Both the position numbers and the translations under genes were made by a program. Below the pieces are notes generated by a model. That model saw nothing but the letters and a program-made list of their open reading frames with translations, did no database searches and had not been told where the DNA came from. Below, piece by piece: positions 53,820-64,000 of a stretch of DNA of 64,000 nt. Source of the DNA: Monocercomonoides exilis (lineage: Eukaryota > Preaxostyla > Oxymonadida > Polymastigidae); contig LSRY02000058.1 in NCBI GenBank assembly GCA_001643675.2, positions 286,501-350,500 of the forward strand, written 5' to 3'. The stretch's first letter is position 1, and each line of letters opens with the position of its first letter.

Positions 53820-55165
53820 CATTTTCTTCAAGCACACAGATACAAAACAAAACAGTTCGGAAAAATTGAAAAATAAAAAGGGTGCACAGTCATAAAAATT
53901 TCAGCATTCAAACTTATCTTAAAAGTGTTAAAATTTTTTGCGAGTAATTGAGAAGAAGAACAATGATTCAACAATTTGGATTTGTTGTTATGGCTGTCTT
54001 GATCGTTATCACTTTTTGTTTTTCAAAACGAAATTGTCCATCCTCAAAATAAGAGAATATCAAATATAATCCATCTATGAATGATGCGATTTATTTCCAG
54101 TGATGGCCGGAGGCAATCACAAGAAATCGTCAAATTTGGTTTTCATTTTCTTGTTTTTTCATATGAAATGCCTTTGAATGAATAACAATTTTCAACCGTT
54201 TCTGTTGTTTATTGCCATGTTCAAAATGATATGAGTCTCCCGATTAATGTGAAGATCTTTCCATTTGGTGCCTTTTGAAAAGCAAAATGTCTGATTTTCA
54301 TTCTAAAAGGTGATTAATTTGCTTTGTGAAGCTGGATATGGAAGAAAATGAGCTTTGAATCGAATAATAAACTGAAAACAAAGGAATGCGTGGATTAAAC
54401 GTAGTTTCATTCAACTTTTGCTGTGATTGAGATGAAAACAAGTTCAGCAAGAATTAACAACTGTGTTTAGAGGAGCAAAAACAAGTTGTTTTTCAATTCG
54501 GAATTCTTGAAAAAGAAGAGAAACACATTGGAGTGTTTTCAACAAAGAAAGCTGTTGTCCAATTAGAAAGCAGGAAAATGACAATAAATGAGTGAAGGAA
54601 ATGAATTGGATGATCGAAGTTTTTCTCAAAAGAATATTTTGTGCATTGCGATTATGAAGGCAATCGAGCCTTTGATAGAACGATCCAAACGAAGAAAAGT
54701 TGTCTCTCGTTGTGTTGCTGAGCTTTGCTCCACATTGATTTGCATTTTCTGCTTTGTTGCGCTCTTTTGGGAAAAAAAATTGAGTTTATCATGATTTGCT
54801 TTGTTTGCAACATGTTTTCAGCCTTTCCATAATTTGTCACAAGGGCAATTCAAAATGTTGCTGTTCCACAACAACTTCTTCAGTTCCATGTTCAACATTT
54901 GGCCTGAAAAAATATCATTCGATTTCAGCTCATCATCATCTTCTTCTTCTGTTTCTGTTTCTGTTTCTGCATCCGCTGGATTCTGTGCATCTTTCTCAAT
55001 AGCGGCTCGTCTTTATATCCTTCAAACTTGCTTCCCTTGCAATCAAATTCTCTTTCCTCAGCCACCTGCAGACATTCACTCACAACTGTCATGAATAATA
55101 TTCAATTTTCCTTGTCTCAAGAAAACGAACTGCCATTTGCTTCGCTTTGCCTTCTGCTGTTCACT

Positions 55166-55207
<42 letters not shown>

Positions 55208-57056
55208 TTTTGGAGATTGATCTTTTCTTGATGCGGCAAACAGCAGCAGATGGGAATGAATTGTGGAGGTCTCTGCTTTGCAACATTGGCGATTCCTTTG
55301 TCTGTTCTGTTTCTGGAGCTGTGGGCATGCTGTAAGATGAGCATTTGCAAAAAGAAGTCTCTGCTGCTTTGTGTGTTCTGTTTGTGACTGACGCGAGCAT
55401 GCTGTTCTGTGTGGTGGCCCTTCTGATGTTCCGAATGACCGTTCAGTCAGCACCAGCAGCGCAGGATGTGTGGATGATGTGGATATGGTTCAAGTTATTG
55501 AGAGACGCAGGCACATTTGAAGGTGTCGATGAGAAGAGGAAAGAGAGAGGACGAAAGCACCAGAGTGCACTGATTCAAGATTTGTGGGAGAGAAAGTGGA
55601 AAAGCACTTGCTTGAAAGCAGAATCAACAACGAAGAGAAACTGATGGCCAAACACAACCCAAGAGAGGAAGCTGCGATGGAAGAAAATGAAAAAATGGGA
55701 AGCTCCATCATCTGGAAAATCAACACTTCTTAAACATATGAAACGCTGTCTTTCCCGAGAAAATGGGATGAATGTCATCGCAAAGAAGATCGGAGCGAGT
55801 GAATATCAATGGGCCAATCAGAATAGTTTCACGCCTCTCCAAAGCCTCAGTTGCCCTCATTCGCTGGGAAAACAGCATCATATAAGCTTTTATCTTCCTT
55901 TTCAAAAAAATCCCTTCTCGTGAAACACAAATGAAAGGATCAAATGAAAAAGTTGCTTTTGAGATTCTTGCTTTGTTGCAATTTTTGTTTTGAAGCAACC
56001 GTTTCGATTCATTTTCTTTGAATGAATGATTTGTTATAATTTTAGTTAATGAAACATACAAAAAGTGGAAGGAAAATTATTTCGGAATAAAAACGAAATA
56101 TTATTCGTCGATACAAAAATATGTCTCTTTTTCTTCTTACTCAAACAGCAGAAAATATGTTTTTTTTTTTTTTCTTACTGATATGTATTCCGAAATGCGA
56201 AAACTACAAACTCAGGAAGAAAAAAATATCTGGAACATGGTGCAATTTTTCCAAAAAGAAAGACACAAAAAGAATTTTAAAGAACAAGAACATTTTTGAA
56301 ATTCATCTAGGATTGAACCTAATAAGAAATAGAAAAGAAGGTGAATCAACATTGACCTGTTTGACTGAGCTGCTGATTGAACGGTGGCTTTCATTCAGCT
56401 TTTTGGATTTGATGATAACTGAAATGATTTGAAGTGAGACAAATGACGAATGAATGCTAGGCTTTGAAAAATAGAAAATATTGAGTCATTTTGAACATAT
56501 CATTGTTCAGTTCCATCAATGATTGAATCCGTTGATAAAAAAGTTTTTAATCCTTCATCATTTTCCTATTTCGTTGGAATTTCTTGTTTTCTTTTTCCTT
56601 CAAATTCCGTGAAGTCTTCTTTTGCTTTTCATCTTCATCTCCATGTGAAATAATTGGTTTTTTTAATCTCTCTTTGCCTGAATATTTTATTTGGTCAATG
56701 TTCGTTCTGTTCTTCTCTCAATCACCTCATTTCACAACAATCATTCTTCTCTTCTCTTCAAAAGGCTATTCATCTCATAATCATTTCTTCACACTCTTTC
56801 AAATATATTTCTGCACAAGACATCTCCGGTGAAGATAAAAAATAAAACAAGATCACCTCTTCTCCCATATCGAAATCATCTGAATTCTTTCTTTCATTGA
56901 TTTTGACATATCTCCACAGGTTTTTCTCATTAATAACTAATCGGTACATTTCCAATAAAACATTGTTTGAATATAAAATATTTTTTTTTATTTTTTTACG
57001 CAAACGCAATTCTCGAACAATTTTTTGTTTTTATTTTGAAATGATAGTTTCGAGAG
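53820..57056. other. Intergenic region, possibly with decayed coding remnants
   Basis: About 3.2 kb. The stretch 54580-55920 is less AT-rich than typical spacer and holds modest plus-strand frames (54801-55094, 55345-55644). I find no family match, splice structure or composition strong enough to call a gene. Confidence 0.5.
55169..55203. repeat. (TG)n microsatellite
   Basis: About 17 perfect TG units in the intergenic region. Confidence 0.95.
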
Positions 57057-58452
57057 ATGGAAATTTTTTCAAGTTTGATTTGTTTAATTTTTCAAAAAAA
57101 AAAAATGGTAATTTTACGTTTTCAATCCTAAGGATTGTTTCGTGAACTGGAACATTGCAGAGAAGATGAACAGAAACAGAAAATAGAGGAAATGAAAAGA
57201 GTGATTGATTTCATGAATGGAGAAAGATTTCAATCCTTGTTCACAGAAGAACTATTCAACGAAATAGATGATGCGATTGAAAATGAGAAACTTTCAATAG
57301 AAAATGCAATCTTGTTGTTGAAGCATATTGGAAATTACAAAGTACTGATAAACCTATCAAATTTAGCCTTTGATGAATCATCATTGAACGAAAGATTTAA
57401 GAAGATGATGATAAAAGAAAACGAGAAGAAAAAAGAAGAAAAGGATGAAAAGCTTATGACCGATCTTTGCGAATGTTATCTTTTTTTCAACTGCACATCT
57501 TCATCGGAATTAATATCAATTTGTGTGCCTTGCCTTTTGAAAGTTGCGTTGAAGAAAGAAGAAAGCGAGGAAGTCCAAAAGGAAGTTGAAATGTCCTTAC
57601 TAGCATTGAGTTGCGTTGATGAGCTTTATGTATGAGCATTTCTATTTTATTTTTGATATTATTGATTTTTTTCTTGTTTCTGATAAGGAAGTTGAAAGGG
57701 GCCTTTTCCTTAATGAAATTAAAGAGATCATTAAATATCATCAGAAACATCACAATCTGACACAAAATGCTTGTCACTCTGCTTGGAAGTTTTTGATGGA
57801 TAGATTAGTATTCGACAAAAGCTTGGAAGGAATGATTGTGAATGAGCTTCATTTCGCGAAAGAAGCAGGAAGAGAATTGGAAGATCTAATTTTGAGCACA
57901 GATTGGAAGAGGAAAGAAGAGGAAAATGGAAGAAAGGAAGCGAAAGAAGTGCTTATTAACAGGAGATGGATCAAATTATTGAAATATTTCTTCGGCATAT
58001 GCAAATTGTGGAGTGAAGAATATTCTGGGCTTATCAACAGCATTGTGAAAGTATTTCAAGCATCAAGGGATAATTACAGAGAAATCAGTTGCAAGTACAT
58101 TTTTTCATTAGGAAAAGCAGCAGAAAATAGAGCTGTAAAAGCTGAAGACTTGCTGAAAGGAGGAGCAGTTGAAATTATTTTGGAGGAGATTCAGCAGCCA
58201 ATAATTGATCACGATTTTATGTGGAATTGTTTGGTTTTCTTTTTGAATATTTCGGAAGGACTGAAAGAAGAGGAGGATAAAGAAAATGAAAACGAAAAAA
58301 GAAAGGCAACCAAAAAGAAGATGTTTGACAAACTGGAAGAAGAAGGATATGAAGATGCCATCACAAGCTTTTATAAAATACTTCCATTTTTTAGATGGAG
58401 TTATTGTATTATATTGTCGTTGGATATTTCTGATTATTTCGTGAATGTTTGA
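57057..58452 (+). CDS. Family member F, unrecognised charged helical protein
   Basis: Exon 2 (57133-57629) reads LFRELEHCREDEQKQKIEE, LFTEELFNEIDDAIENEKLS and KKEESEEVQKEVEMSLLAL. Intron 2 (57630-57687, GTATGA..AAG) is phase 0. Exon 3 (57688-58452) reads LFLNEIKEIIKYHQKHHNLT, HFAKEAGRELEDLIL and FDKLEEEGYEDAITSFYK, ending ISDYFVNV. A tiny exon 1 at 57057-57072 (MEIFS, then GTTTGA) fits the family's phase-1 junction and donor, but it is much shorter than in B or D, so the start is uncertain. The 3' flank (58453-58630) is conserved with that of B. Confidence 0.78.
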
Positions 58453-58518
58453 GAAAATGAGATATTTTACATTTTTTTCTCTTAATTTCAATTTTTGCTT
58501 TTTGATTATTTCCTTTAT

Positions 58519-58538
58519 CTGCAAATGGCTGTTTGCAG
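58519..58538 (+). promoter_or_regulatory. Perfect hairpin downstream of member F
   Basis: CTGCAAA, loop TGGCTG, TTTGCAG: identical in sequence to the element behind member B, about 70 bases past the stop. An alternative stem GGCTG/CAGCC overlaps it. Likely a 3' UTR element; function unknown. Confidence 0.5.
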
Positions 58539-59135
58539 CCTTTATCAATTGAAATTTATTATTGGATTGTCTGATGAATTATCAGCAACTGGTGTAAATG
58601 TCCGAGAAAATGAAAAGTTATTTATTCTGTAACTCAAGTTTTTTATTTATTTTTTAACAATCATTTCACAAAATGGAAATGAAAACATTTGAAGAGTTAA
58701 AATTGATAATCATTTTATAATTTTATATTAAAATTATGTGAATCAACAACAACAACAACAACAACAAAGAAAAGAAAAGAAAAAAGAATGCATCATTTAT
58801 TTTCAGCAATTTGAAACGAGCTTATTCCTCAATTGATTTGTCTTTTCTTTTGCTTCTATATAAAAATTTCACTTTCTTATTCATTCGCCAAATTTTTTAT
58901 TCTTTCGTCTGATTTTTTTAAAAATAGTGATTTTTTTTTTATTTCTGTTCTTGTTCAACTGGATTCGATGTTATTCCAAAGAACAAAAGAAGAGAATTCA
59001 AAGAATGAGGAACTGCGAAATAGAAGCTATTGAAAAGATGAATAAACACACTGAAGCAAAGCTGAACCTTTCTTAAAGGTGAAAATAAGATAGTTTGGAG
59101 AAAGAAATTATATCTTCCAAATGATTAACACAAAA

Positions 59136-59138
<3 letters not shown>

Positions 59139-59226
<88 letters not shown>
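59139..59226. repeat. (CA)n microsatellite
   Basis: About 44 uninterrupted CA units. Confidence 0.96.
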
Positions 59227-59230
<4 letters not shown>

Positions 59231-59672
59231 ACTTATTTGAGAGATTTTCAATTCGTTTCTATATGACTCTTAAATTTCTTCCACACATCTTTTGCAGTTG
59301 TTGTTAAGAACATAATTACTTTTAACGAAAAACAGTTTGACTTTCATTAATATCTCGTTTTTTCGTTCTTGGTTTTCTTGATAATCCTTGATGTTGCAAC
59401 TAGTTTCATATTTTAATTTGTCTGAGGTGATGGAAAGGATAATTCAACACAGTCAGCAAATGTTTTAGATCCGTGAAGAAAATTTCAAAAAAAAAAAATA
59501 ATCATGCATTATTTTTTAAAGTCTATTCTTTGAGCATTTACTGAAAGGTTAAATAAATTCAATTAAAATTTAGTCATAAAAAATTGTAAAACATTACACG
59601 AAAAATTTAACGAAAAATATAAACGAAAGTTAAAAAAATATCCTATAATATTCCTAATATTCAAATAAAATG

Positions 59673-62600
59673 TTACAAACGAACTTTTGGACCCCAAACA
59701 CTTTCAAACTCTCTCATTTCATCAGCACTGAAGTCGATGTACAGCCTGCCACCCCCCATTACCAAATCCTTAAACCCTGGAGTTGTCACGATTACTTCAA
59801 ACTCTGGTGCAGTCATCAAAAATGAAGAATATACAACAGTGCTGCATCCAACGCGTGAAGAAGAATCGATATTGGTTAAAGTTGAAGCGGTCTCAGAGTC
59901 AAACACAGGAAACGTTACTCTGTTGGAGTCCAAGAAATCCGATTCCCTAATATTCTGTTCCTTTTGCACATTTGTTTGATTTTGATTCATAGTGCCACTT
60001 CCAAAGCGAGCAGCAAATGTTTGGAAGTAATGAGTGTGAAACATACTAATTGGAGGGAGGGCTGTAAACTGGAATCGCACCGATGCTGCTGGATTGATAA
60101 CTTCTGAAAGACGAGGCCGCTGGAGTGACAGCTTTAGAATTGGGTACTGCGTCAAATTCGGAGGAAGCAATGGTATATTTGGCAGTTCTGAGAAACACCC
60201 ATTCACAAAATCCCAAGCGCATCCATACATTTTTATCCCCGTGATTAAAAAGCCATCACTTGGAATTTTTGATTGTGGAATTCGTTCTTTTGGATTGTGA
60301 GCCACAAATGAAAGTGAGAGAAGGCTTATATCATCGGCCTCTATGAAGCTATGCGAAATAGACCTGCTCATTTCTGTTCGCAGGCAGACAACAAGAGCTT
60401 TTGGAGCAAAAAACAGGTTGAGAGGAATTACTGGCTGTCTCTTTTTCAACCAGGAGATTGCGAAGCTACTGCCCATTCGAAGCCAAGCAGCAGTTTCTGT
60501 GTTTGAAACAGGCAAGTAGCGCGGAAGTGAAGCGTTCATAAGAAGCGAAGCAGTCAATTTTCCCATTGAAACTATTCCGAATGGATTTGAATGATTGGAA
60601 AAATGATTTGTTTGCTTTGTGAGAAACAGCGACTGTGCACAAGAACGAGATTGGATTGAGGAGACAACACGAAGCATGCAATAAAGCTCACCAAACATGC
60701 ACCGATCTACAGAGGAGCGAAACATGGAAGATGATGTGCCGAAGTTAGCAATGGCTCTCCTCATAACTGGAATACTTGGCAAAGCAGTGATAAGCTGCCA
60801 TTCGTTGTTGAACCAATCACGGATGCTTGCAAACAGTGGGACATCTTTTGAGTTCTGATGAGCAACTGTTGTGAGGCAACGCATCGTCAACAGAGAGCTC
60901 TCAGCAATTGCTTTGTTGGCGATTGTAGGCGACTGGATGAATGCGGTCAGCTGGGTTGCATGCTTCATTAATGACAGAACTCGGGACAATGCATGCTTTC
61001 TATCAAAAGTGGAATAAGCCATCTGACTGTCCAACACAAACGATGGTGCTTCTCCTCTGTAAAATGTGAAATTCGGAGATGCTTCTTCAAGTATATCCAC
61101 AACTGGAGAACCAATCAGAGGAGAGGAGGACGCCGAAGAAGAAGGAGAAGATGCAGGAGTTGAAGAAGCGGAAGTTGAAGAAGAAGAAGAAGAGCGATAA
61201 TTCAACAGAGCAGAAGTTGATTGTTGCAGTCTTTCTTGGTATCTGAAAACAGCGTCTCTAACAAATGGGAAATCAAAGAAATCAAAATCAGGCTGGAATA
61301 TCCGAGGAGAGAAGTAGTGCTTGAGGAGATGCATGATATATTGAATATCGTCTGAGTTGATTCCGAACCTGGAGACAAGATGAATGAACAGAGAGACTAT
61401 CAGCCAAGAAAAGTCAATATCAAGCGAAGGCATCACAGAAGCACCGTTGCTCGAGATCCAGCTATTAACAACTTCTCTCATTATTGAAAGTAGCTTAAGA
61501 AATCCAACTTGATTATACAGCTGCTGTCCGAGAATAATTGCTCTGACCCGCAAAAAGGAATAAATAAATACCAAAGAGAAAAGAAGAGTGCCCCAGCGAG
61601 GAAAGAGCGGATGATGGGCATGCTCTGCTGGGATCCACGAGATAACTGTTGCAAGGCAAAGCGGATAAGACACGATATTGTGGCAGTCAAGAATGAGAAG
61701 CGGAACCATGAAAGACGGGTTGTACGCGAGCGGCTGTGTGAGAGACTGGGAAACGAGCACAAACCTAGTGGCAGAATCACTGCGCTGAGGAAGAATAGGC
61801 TGTAAATAGCGCTCTTCTGAAGAAAGATACAAAGTGGAAAGAGCACCAGTTGAAGAAGAAGTTGAAGAAGAATTAGAAGAAGAAGATGAAGAAGATAATT
61901 TTGAGCTTGCCTTTGAATCACCAGAAAACGAAGAAGATGAAGAAGTTGTGGTAGAAGAAGAAGATGCTGCGCTTCCTGTCTGTTTTGTCCTTTTGTCTTT
62001 GAGATGTTGAGGAAACACACCAGAAACCATTGATGTTCTATCAGGAATCCCGTAGATGAAGAACTTCCAGTGCAATAATTCTGCTTTCGAGATGATTGGC
62101 TGAATAACAACAAATTCGCCTTGAAGAAATTTCTGTTGTGTCTGATTCTTCTGCAATAACGATGATTGCTTTGAATTCAACTGCAGATAAGATCCTCCGT
62201 CAGTTGTTGTACTTGTCAAAGATTCAGCCGAGCTGTCTTTTCCCTGATGAGTTATAAGCAGCGATGCAATTGTGGACAGCCTCCAGTTCGTCTCTGTCTG
62301 ACGGGTGTGCTTTGCTTGAGCCTGAAGATGCGAGTTGTCACTTGGTGTCTGCGCATTTGCAATCCATTCACTGTCTAAGTAAAAGTTTATAAACGACATA
62401 AATTTGGGATCTGCAGTTATCAGAATTGGTGAAGCAAGTGCAGATGGGCGATTTGAAGGCATTGATAGGAATGCATCAAAAGCAAATGGGAATAGAGGTG
62501 AATACGGAGAGACATGTGCTTTATGATAATACGATCTTTCAGTCGAAGCCAGAACAAAACCTTTTTTCCCATCCTTTCGCGCATTCGGAAAAGAGAACAA

Positions 62601-64000
62601 AACTTGTCCAGGAGGCAGAGAGTCCACATCTCTAACAAAGCGCCTATAACTGCCTCCAATCGGCTTTTCGTCTGAAGAAGAATTAACCGTATCTGATCCT
62701 AGGCAAGTCTTGTTTTTCACAGGGTAGATTGAAAAGTTGCCAATTGGCATAATATTTAATGAAGAAAGTGCCTCAAGGATATTTGGCTTCTCTCCTTGTT
62801 TCATTAAAGGAAGAGTCAAAAAGATAAGCTGATTTGAGTTATAGCAGGGAACAGCGTCTGGCTGCATGCTGTTCTTTATTCTCTCGCTGTGAGAAGAGAC
62901 AGCGATGCTTATGTCTGTAACCATATCTGCACAGGATGCGAGAGATCGTTCTCTTATCACCTGAACAGGAATGTTAAACAGAAGCGTGTGCTCACGATGG
63001 ATGGAAGAGGCAGACATGTCAAAACGGTGCGGCATGATCGAATCAATTCGTTTGCTGTTGAAGGATCCATTTTTCGTGAAGTCAAGCGACTTTCTACGCG
63101 CTTGCAACGGAAAAGAAGATTCTGAATCTGCTTCGAGTTGAGGATGCGATCTTCTGTTTGAATCAGACTGCGAGAAAGCGATAAAGCTGAGCATGTCACT
63201 AACATTCATGGCAGAATACAAAAATGTTACACAGTTTGGCGATGTAGTCTTGGCTGAAATTGCAATTTGCGTGTCTACCATATCGATCGATGGCACAACA
63301 AAGCCAAGCATCCCCGCTTTGAACGCTTCTAATGCATATGCCAAACGATGCGGAGCGAGATATGCAATGATCAGGAGGCGCTGGAATGAAGTTAAGTGTT
63401 CATCGAGTCTGTCTGGGAATGGTTGGCTATCAGGCGATAGAGACACAATCCATTTTATCCATTCTTTTGGATGTGAAGCAAAGGATTCCAACAAACGAGG
63501 CGATGATTGCGAAGAATAAAAAGAATTTGGATGTAACGAAGTTGAATTTGAAGAATGCAACTGAAACTCTCCTAATGAAAGATAGTTGTAATTGCCACCA
63601 GAAGATGTTTGCCTCTGATCGCCTTCGTTATTTCTATATGGATGTTCTTTTCCTCGTAAAAGATAATCGAGCGTTTTGATTGAATTACCAATGTATGAAT
63701 CTTTGATGATTGGAAAATCTTCCTCCACTTTTGCCAATAGCAAAGACTCGCTGCATTCTTTTGGGAAATGAAAAACGGGTGTTGATAAAAACACTTTCAG
63801 CCACTTTTCGTAAAATTCGTTGTCAGCAAACAAACTGAAATCTTTGCGTATAGGCTTCGGAATGCACTGAGCTCTGCGCCTCTTTGCTGAAAAAGTTGTC
63901 GGTTTCCACATTTTTCTTTCTCTTCGCTTTCTTTCTTTTGTCTCCGGGAATGTTGCTGTCATTTCATTTATGCTGTTTCTAAGAAGCGCAAATAAAGGCA
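59673..64000 (-). CDS. Dynein heavy chain, C-terminal region, divergent (5' end outside window)
   Basis: Axonemal or cytoplasmic microtubule motor subunit. The frame is open from the window edge; the ATG at 63962 is internal (LRNSINE precedes it). WIVSLSPDSQPFPDRLDEHL and TSFQRLLIIAYLAPHRL match the segment before AAA6 (family: FP..W...L..FQRLLLIR.LRPDR). LLFSLVFIYSFLRVRA matches LLFALCFFHA..QERR. The YGGRVTD block is reduced to SRFGINSDDIQYIMHLLKHY. SDGFLITGIKMYGCAWDF and LPNIPLLPP match the C-terminal barrel (DGVYIYGL.LEGARWD.....). Ser-rich inserts (around 61840-61980 and 61110-61195) interrupt it, and the last ~150 residues are not family-like. Loss of YGGRV is unusual. Class (axonemal or cytoplasmic) cannot be decided from this part. 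Confidence 0.78.
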   Translation of the reverse strand, partial: PLFALLRNSINEMTATFPETKERKRRERKMWKPTTFSAKRRRAQCIPKPIRKDFSLFADNEFYEKWLKVFLSTPVFHFPKECSESLLLAKVEEDFPIIKDSYIGNSIKTLDYLLRGKEHPYRNNEGDQRQTSSGGNYNYLSLGEFQLHSSNSTSLHPNSFYSSQSSPRLLESFASHPKEWIKWIVSLSPDSQPFPDRLDEHLTSFQRLLIIAYLAPHRLAYALEAFKAGMLGFVVPSIDMVDTQIAISAKTTSPNCVTFLYSAMNVSDMLSFIAFSQSDSNRRSHPQLEADSESSFPLQARRKSLDFTKNGSFNSKRIDSIMPHRFDMSASSIHREHTLLFNIPVQVIRERSLASCADMVTDISIAVSSHSERIKNSMQPDAVPCYNSNQLIFLTLPLMKQGEKPNILEALSSLNIMPIGNFSIYPVKNKTCLGSDTVNSSSDEKPIGGSYRRFVRDVDSLPPGQVLFSFPNARKDGKKGFVLASTERSYYHKAHVSPYSPLFPFAFDAFLSMPSNRPSALASPILITADPKFMSFINFYLDSEWIANAQTPSDNSHLQAQAKHTRQTETNWRLSTIASLLITHQGKDSSAESLTSTTTDGGSYLQLNSKQSSLLQKNQTQQKFLQGEFVVIQPIISKAELLHWKFFIYGIPDRTSMVSGVFPQHLKDKRTKQTGSAASSSSTTTSSSSSFSGDSKASSKLSSSSSSSNSSSTSSSTGALSTLYLSSEERYLQPILPQRSDSATRFVLVSQSLTQPLAYNPSFMVPLLILDCHNIVSYPLCLATVISWIPAEHAHHPLFPRWGTLLFSLVFIYSFLRVRAIILGQQLYNQVGFLKLLSIMREVVNSWISSNGASVMPSLDIDFSWLIVSLFIHLVSRFGINSDDIQYIMHLLKHYFSPRIFQPDFDFFDFPFVRDAVFRYQERLQQSTSALLNYRSSSSSSTSASSTPASSPSSSASSSPLIGSPVVDILEEASPNFTFYRGEAPSFVLDSQMAYSTFDRKHALSRVLSLMKHATQLTAFIQSPTIANKAIAESSLLTMRCLTTVAHQNSKDVPLFASIRDWFNNEWQLITALPSIPVMRRAIANFGTSSSMFRSSVDRCMFGELYCMLRVVSSIQSRSCAQSLFLTKQTNHFSNHSNPFGIVSMGKLTASLLMNASLPRYLPVSNTETAAWLRMGSSFAISWLKKRQPVIPLNLFFAPKALVVCLRTEMSRSISHSFIEADDISLLSLSFVAHNPKERIPQSKIPSDGFLITGIKMYGCAWDFVNGCFSELPNIPLLPPNLTQYPILKLSLQRPRLSEVINPAASVRFQFTALPPISMFHTHYFQTFAARFGSGTMNQNQTNVQKEQNIRESDFLDSNRVTFPVFDSETASTLTNIDSSSRVGCSTVVYSSFLMTAPEFEVIVTTPGFKDLVMGGGRLYIDFSADEMREFESVWGPKVRL

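Larger units (their letters stand above)
58453..59672. other. Intergenic; conserved tract behind member F, then AT-rich sequence
   Basis: The first ~180 bp match 10850-11015 in inverted orientation, including the hairpin and TTGGATTGTCTGAT. The rest holds a long CA repeat and nothing coding. Confidence 0.65.

Noticed and set aside
55345-55644. Plus-strand ORF in a less AT-rich patch
   Set aside because: No homology, no splice context and no copy elsewhere in the window; kept only as a possible remnant in the intergenic note.
59139-59226. Repeat array as a CRISPR or telomere-like structure
   Set aside because: It is a plain CA dinucleotide repeat without spacers, and the organism is a eukaryote.

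Overview
This window is eukaryotic nuclear DNA. The genes are split by short introns (about 55-336 bp) in AT-rich spacer, and the products include a cytosolic-type leucyl-tRNA synthetase, a Pumilio protein, dynein heavy chain and an RIIa/EF-hand flagellar protein. Very long serine-rich low-complexity stretches inside conserved proteins, dense introns, the standard genetic code and a local family of charged helical proteins make me think of an oxymonad flagellate such as Monocercomonoides. That name is recall and inference; no marker in the window proves it.

Layout. 2-5641 (+): 3' part of a leucyl-tRNA synthetase gene whose KMSKS loop is not recognisable. 5.6-8.1 kb: empty AT-rich spacer. 8.2-12.6 kb: two convergent members (A +, B -) of an unrecognised paralogue family around a 1.3 kb spacer. 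13.9-15.6 kb (-): uncharacterised coding region with an in-frame TAG. 17.5-18.9 kb (+): family member C. 19.7-28.8 kb (-): five-exon gene for a ~2,900-residue TPR protein, mostly low complexity. 29.6-36.9 kb (-): five-exon PUF gene whose eight repeats carry intact RNA-recognition residues but are pushed apart by serine inserts. 37.6-39.1 kb (-): family member G. 40.5-42.2 kb (+): RIIa/EF-hand-like protein. 42.5-44.5 kb (+): glycerol kinase. 45.3-46.8 kb (-): decayed pogo-type transposon, with a 14-bp inverted repeat beside it. 47-49.6 kb: empty. 49.7-53.8 kb: members D (+) and E (-), arranged as an inverted duplicate of the A/B block. 57.1-58.5 kb (+): member F. 59.7-64.0 kb (-): C-terminal part of a divergent dynein heavy chain.

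The main novelty is the seven-copy family. Four copies (B, D, E, G) can be assembled as three exons. All copies share an exon 2 of 491-500 bp and, after a phase-0 intron with a GTATGA-like donor, an exon 3 of 735-771 bp. Copies have duplicated as an inverted block, exchanged sequence by conversion (C and D are almost identical over ~410 bp, intron included) and partly decayed (A frameshifted, D clipped). B and F share a downstream tract with a perfect 7-bp hairpin. The remaining genes are housekeeping or flagellar genes with no operon-like link to one another; they share the habit of large Ser-rich insertions.
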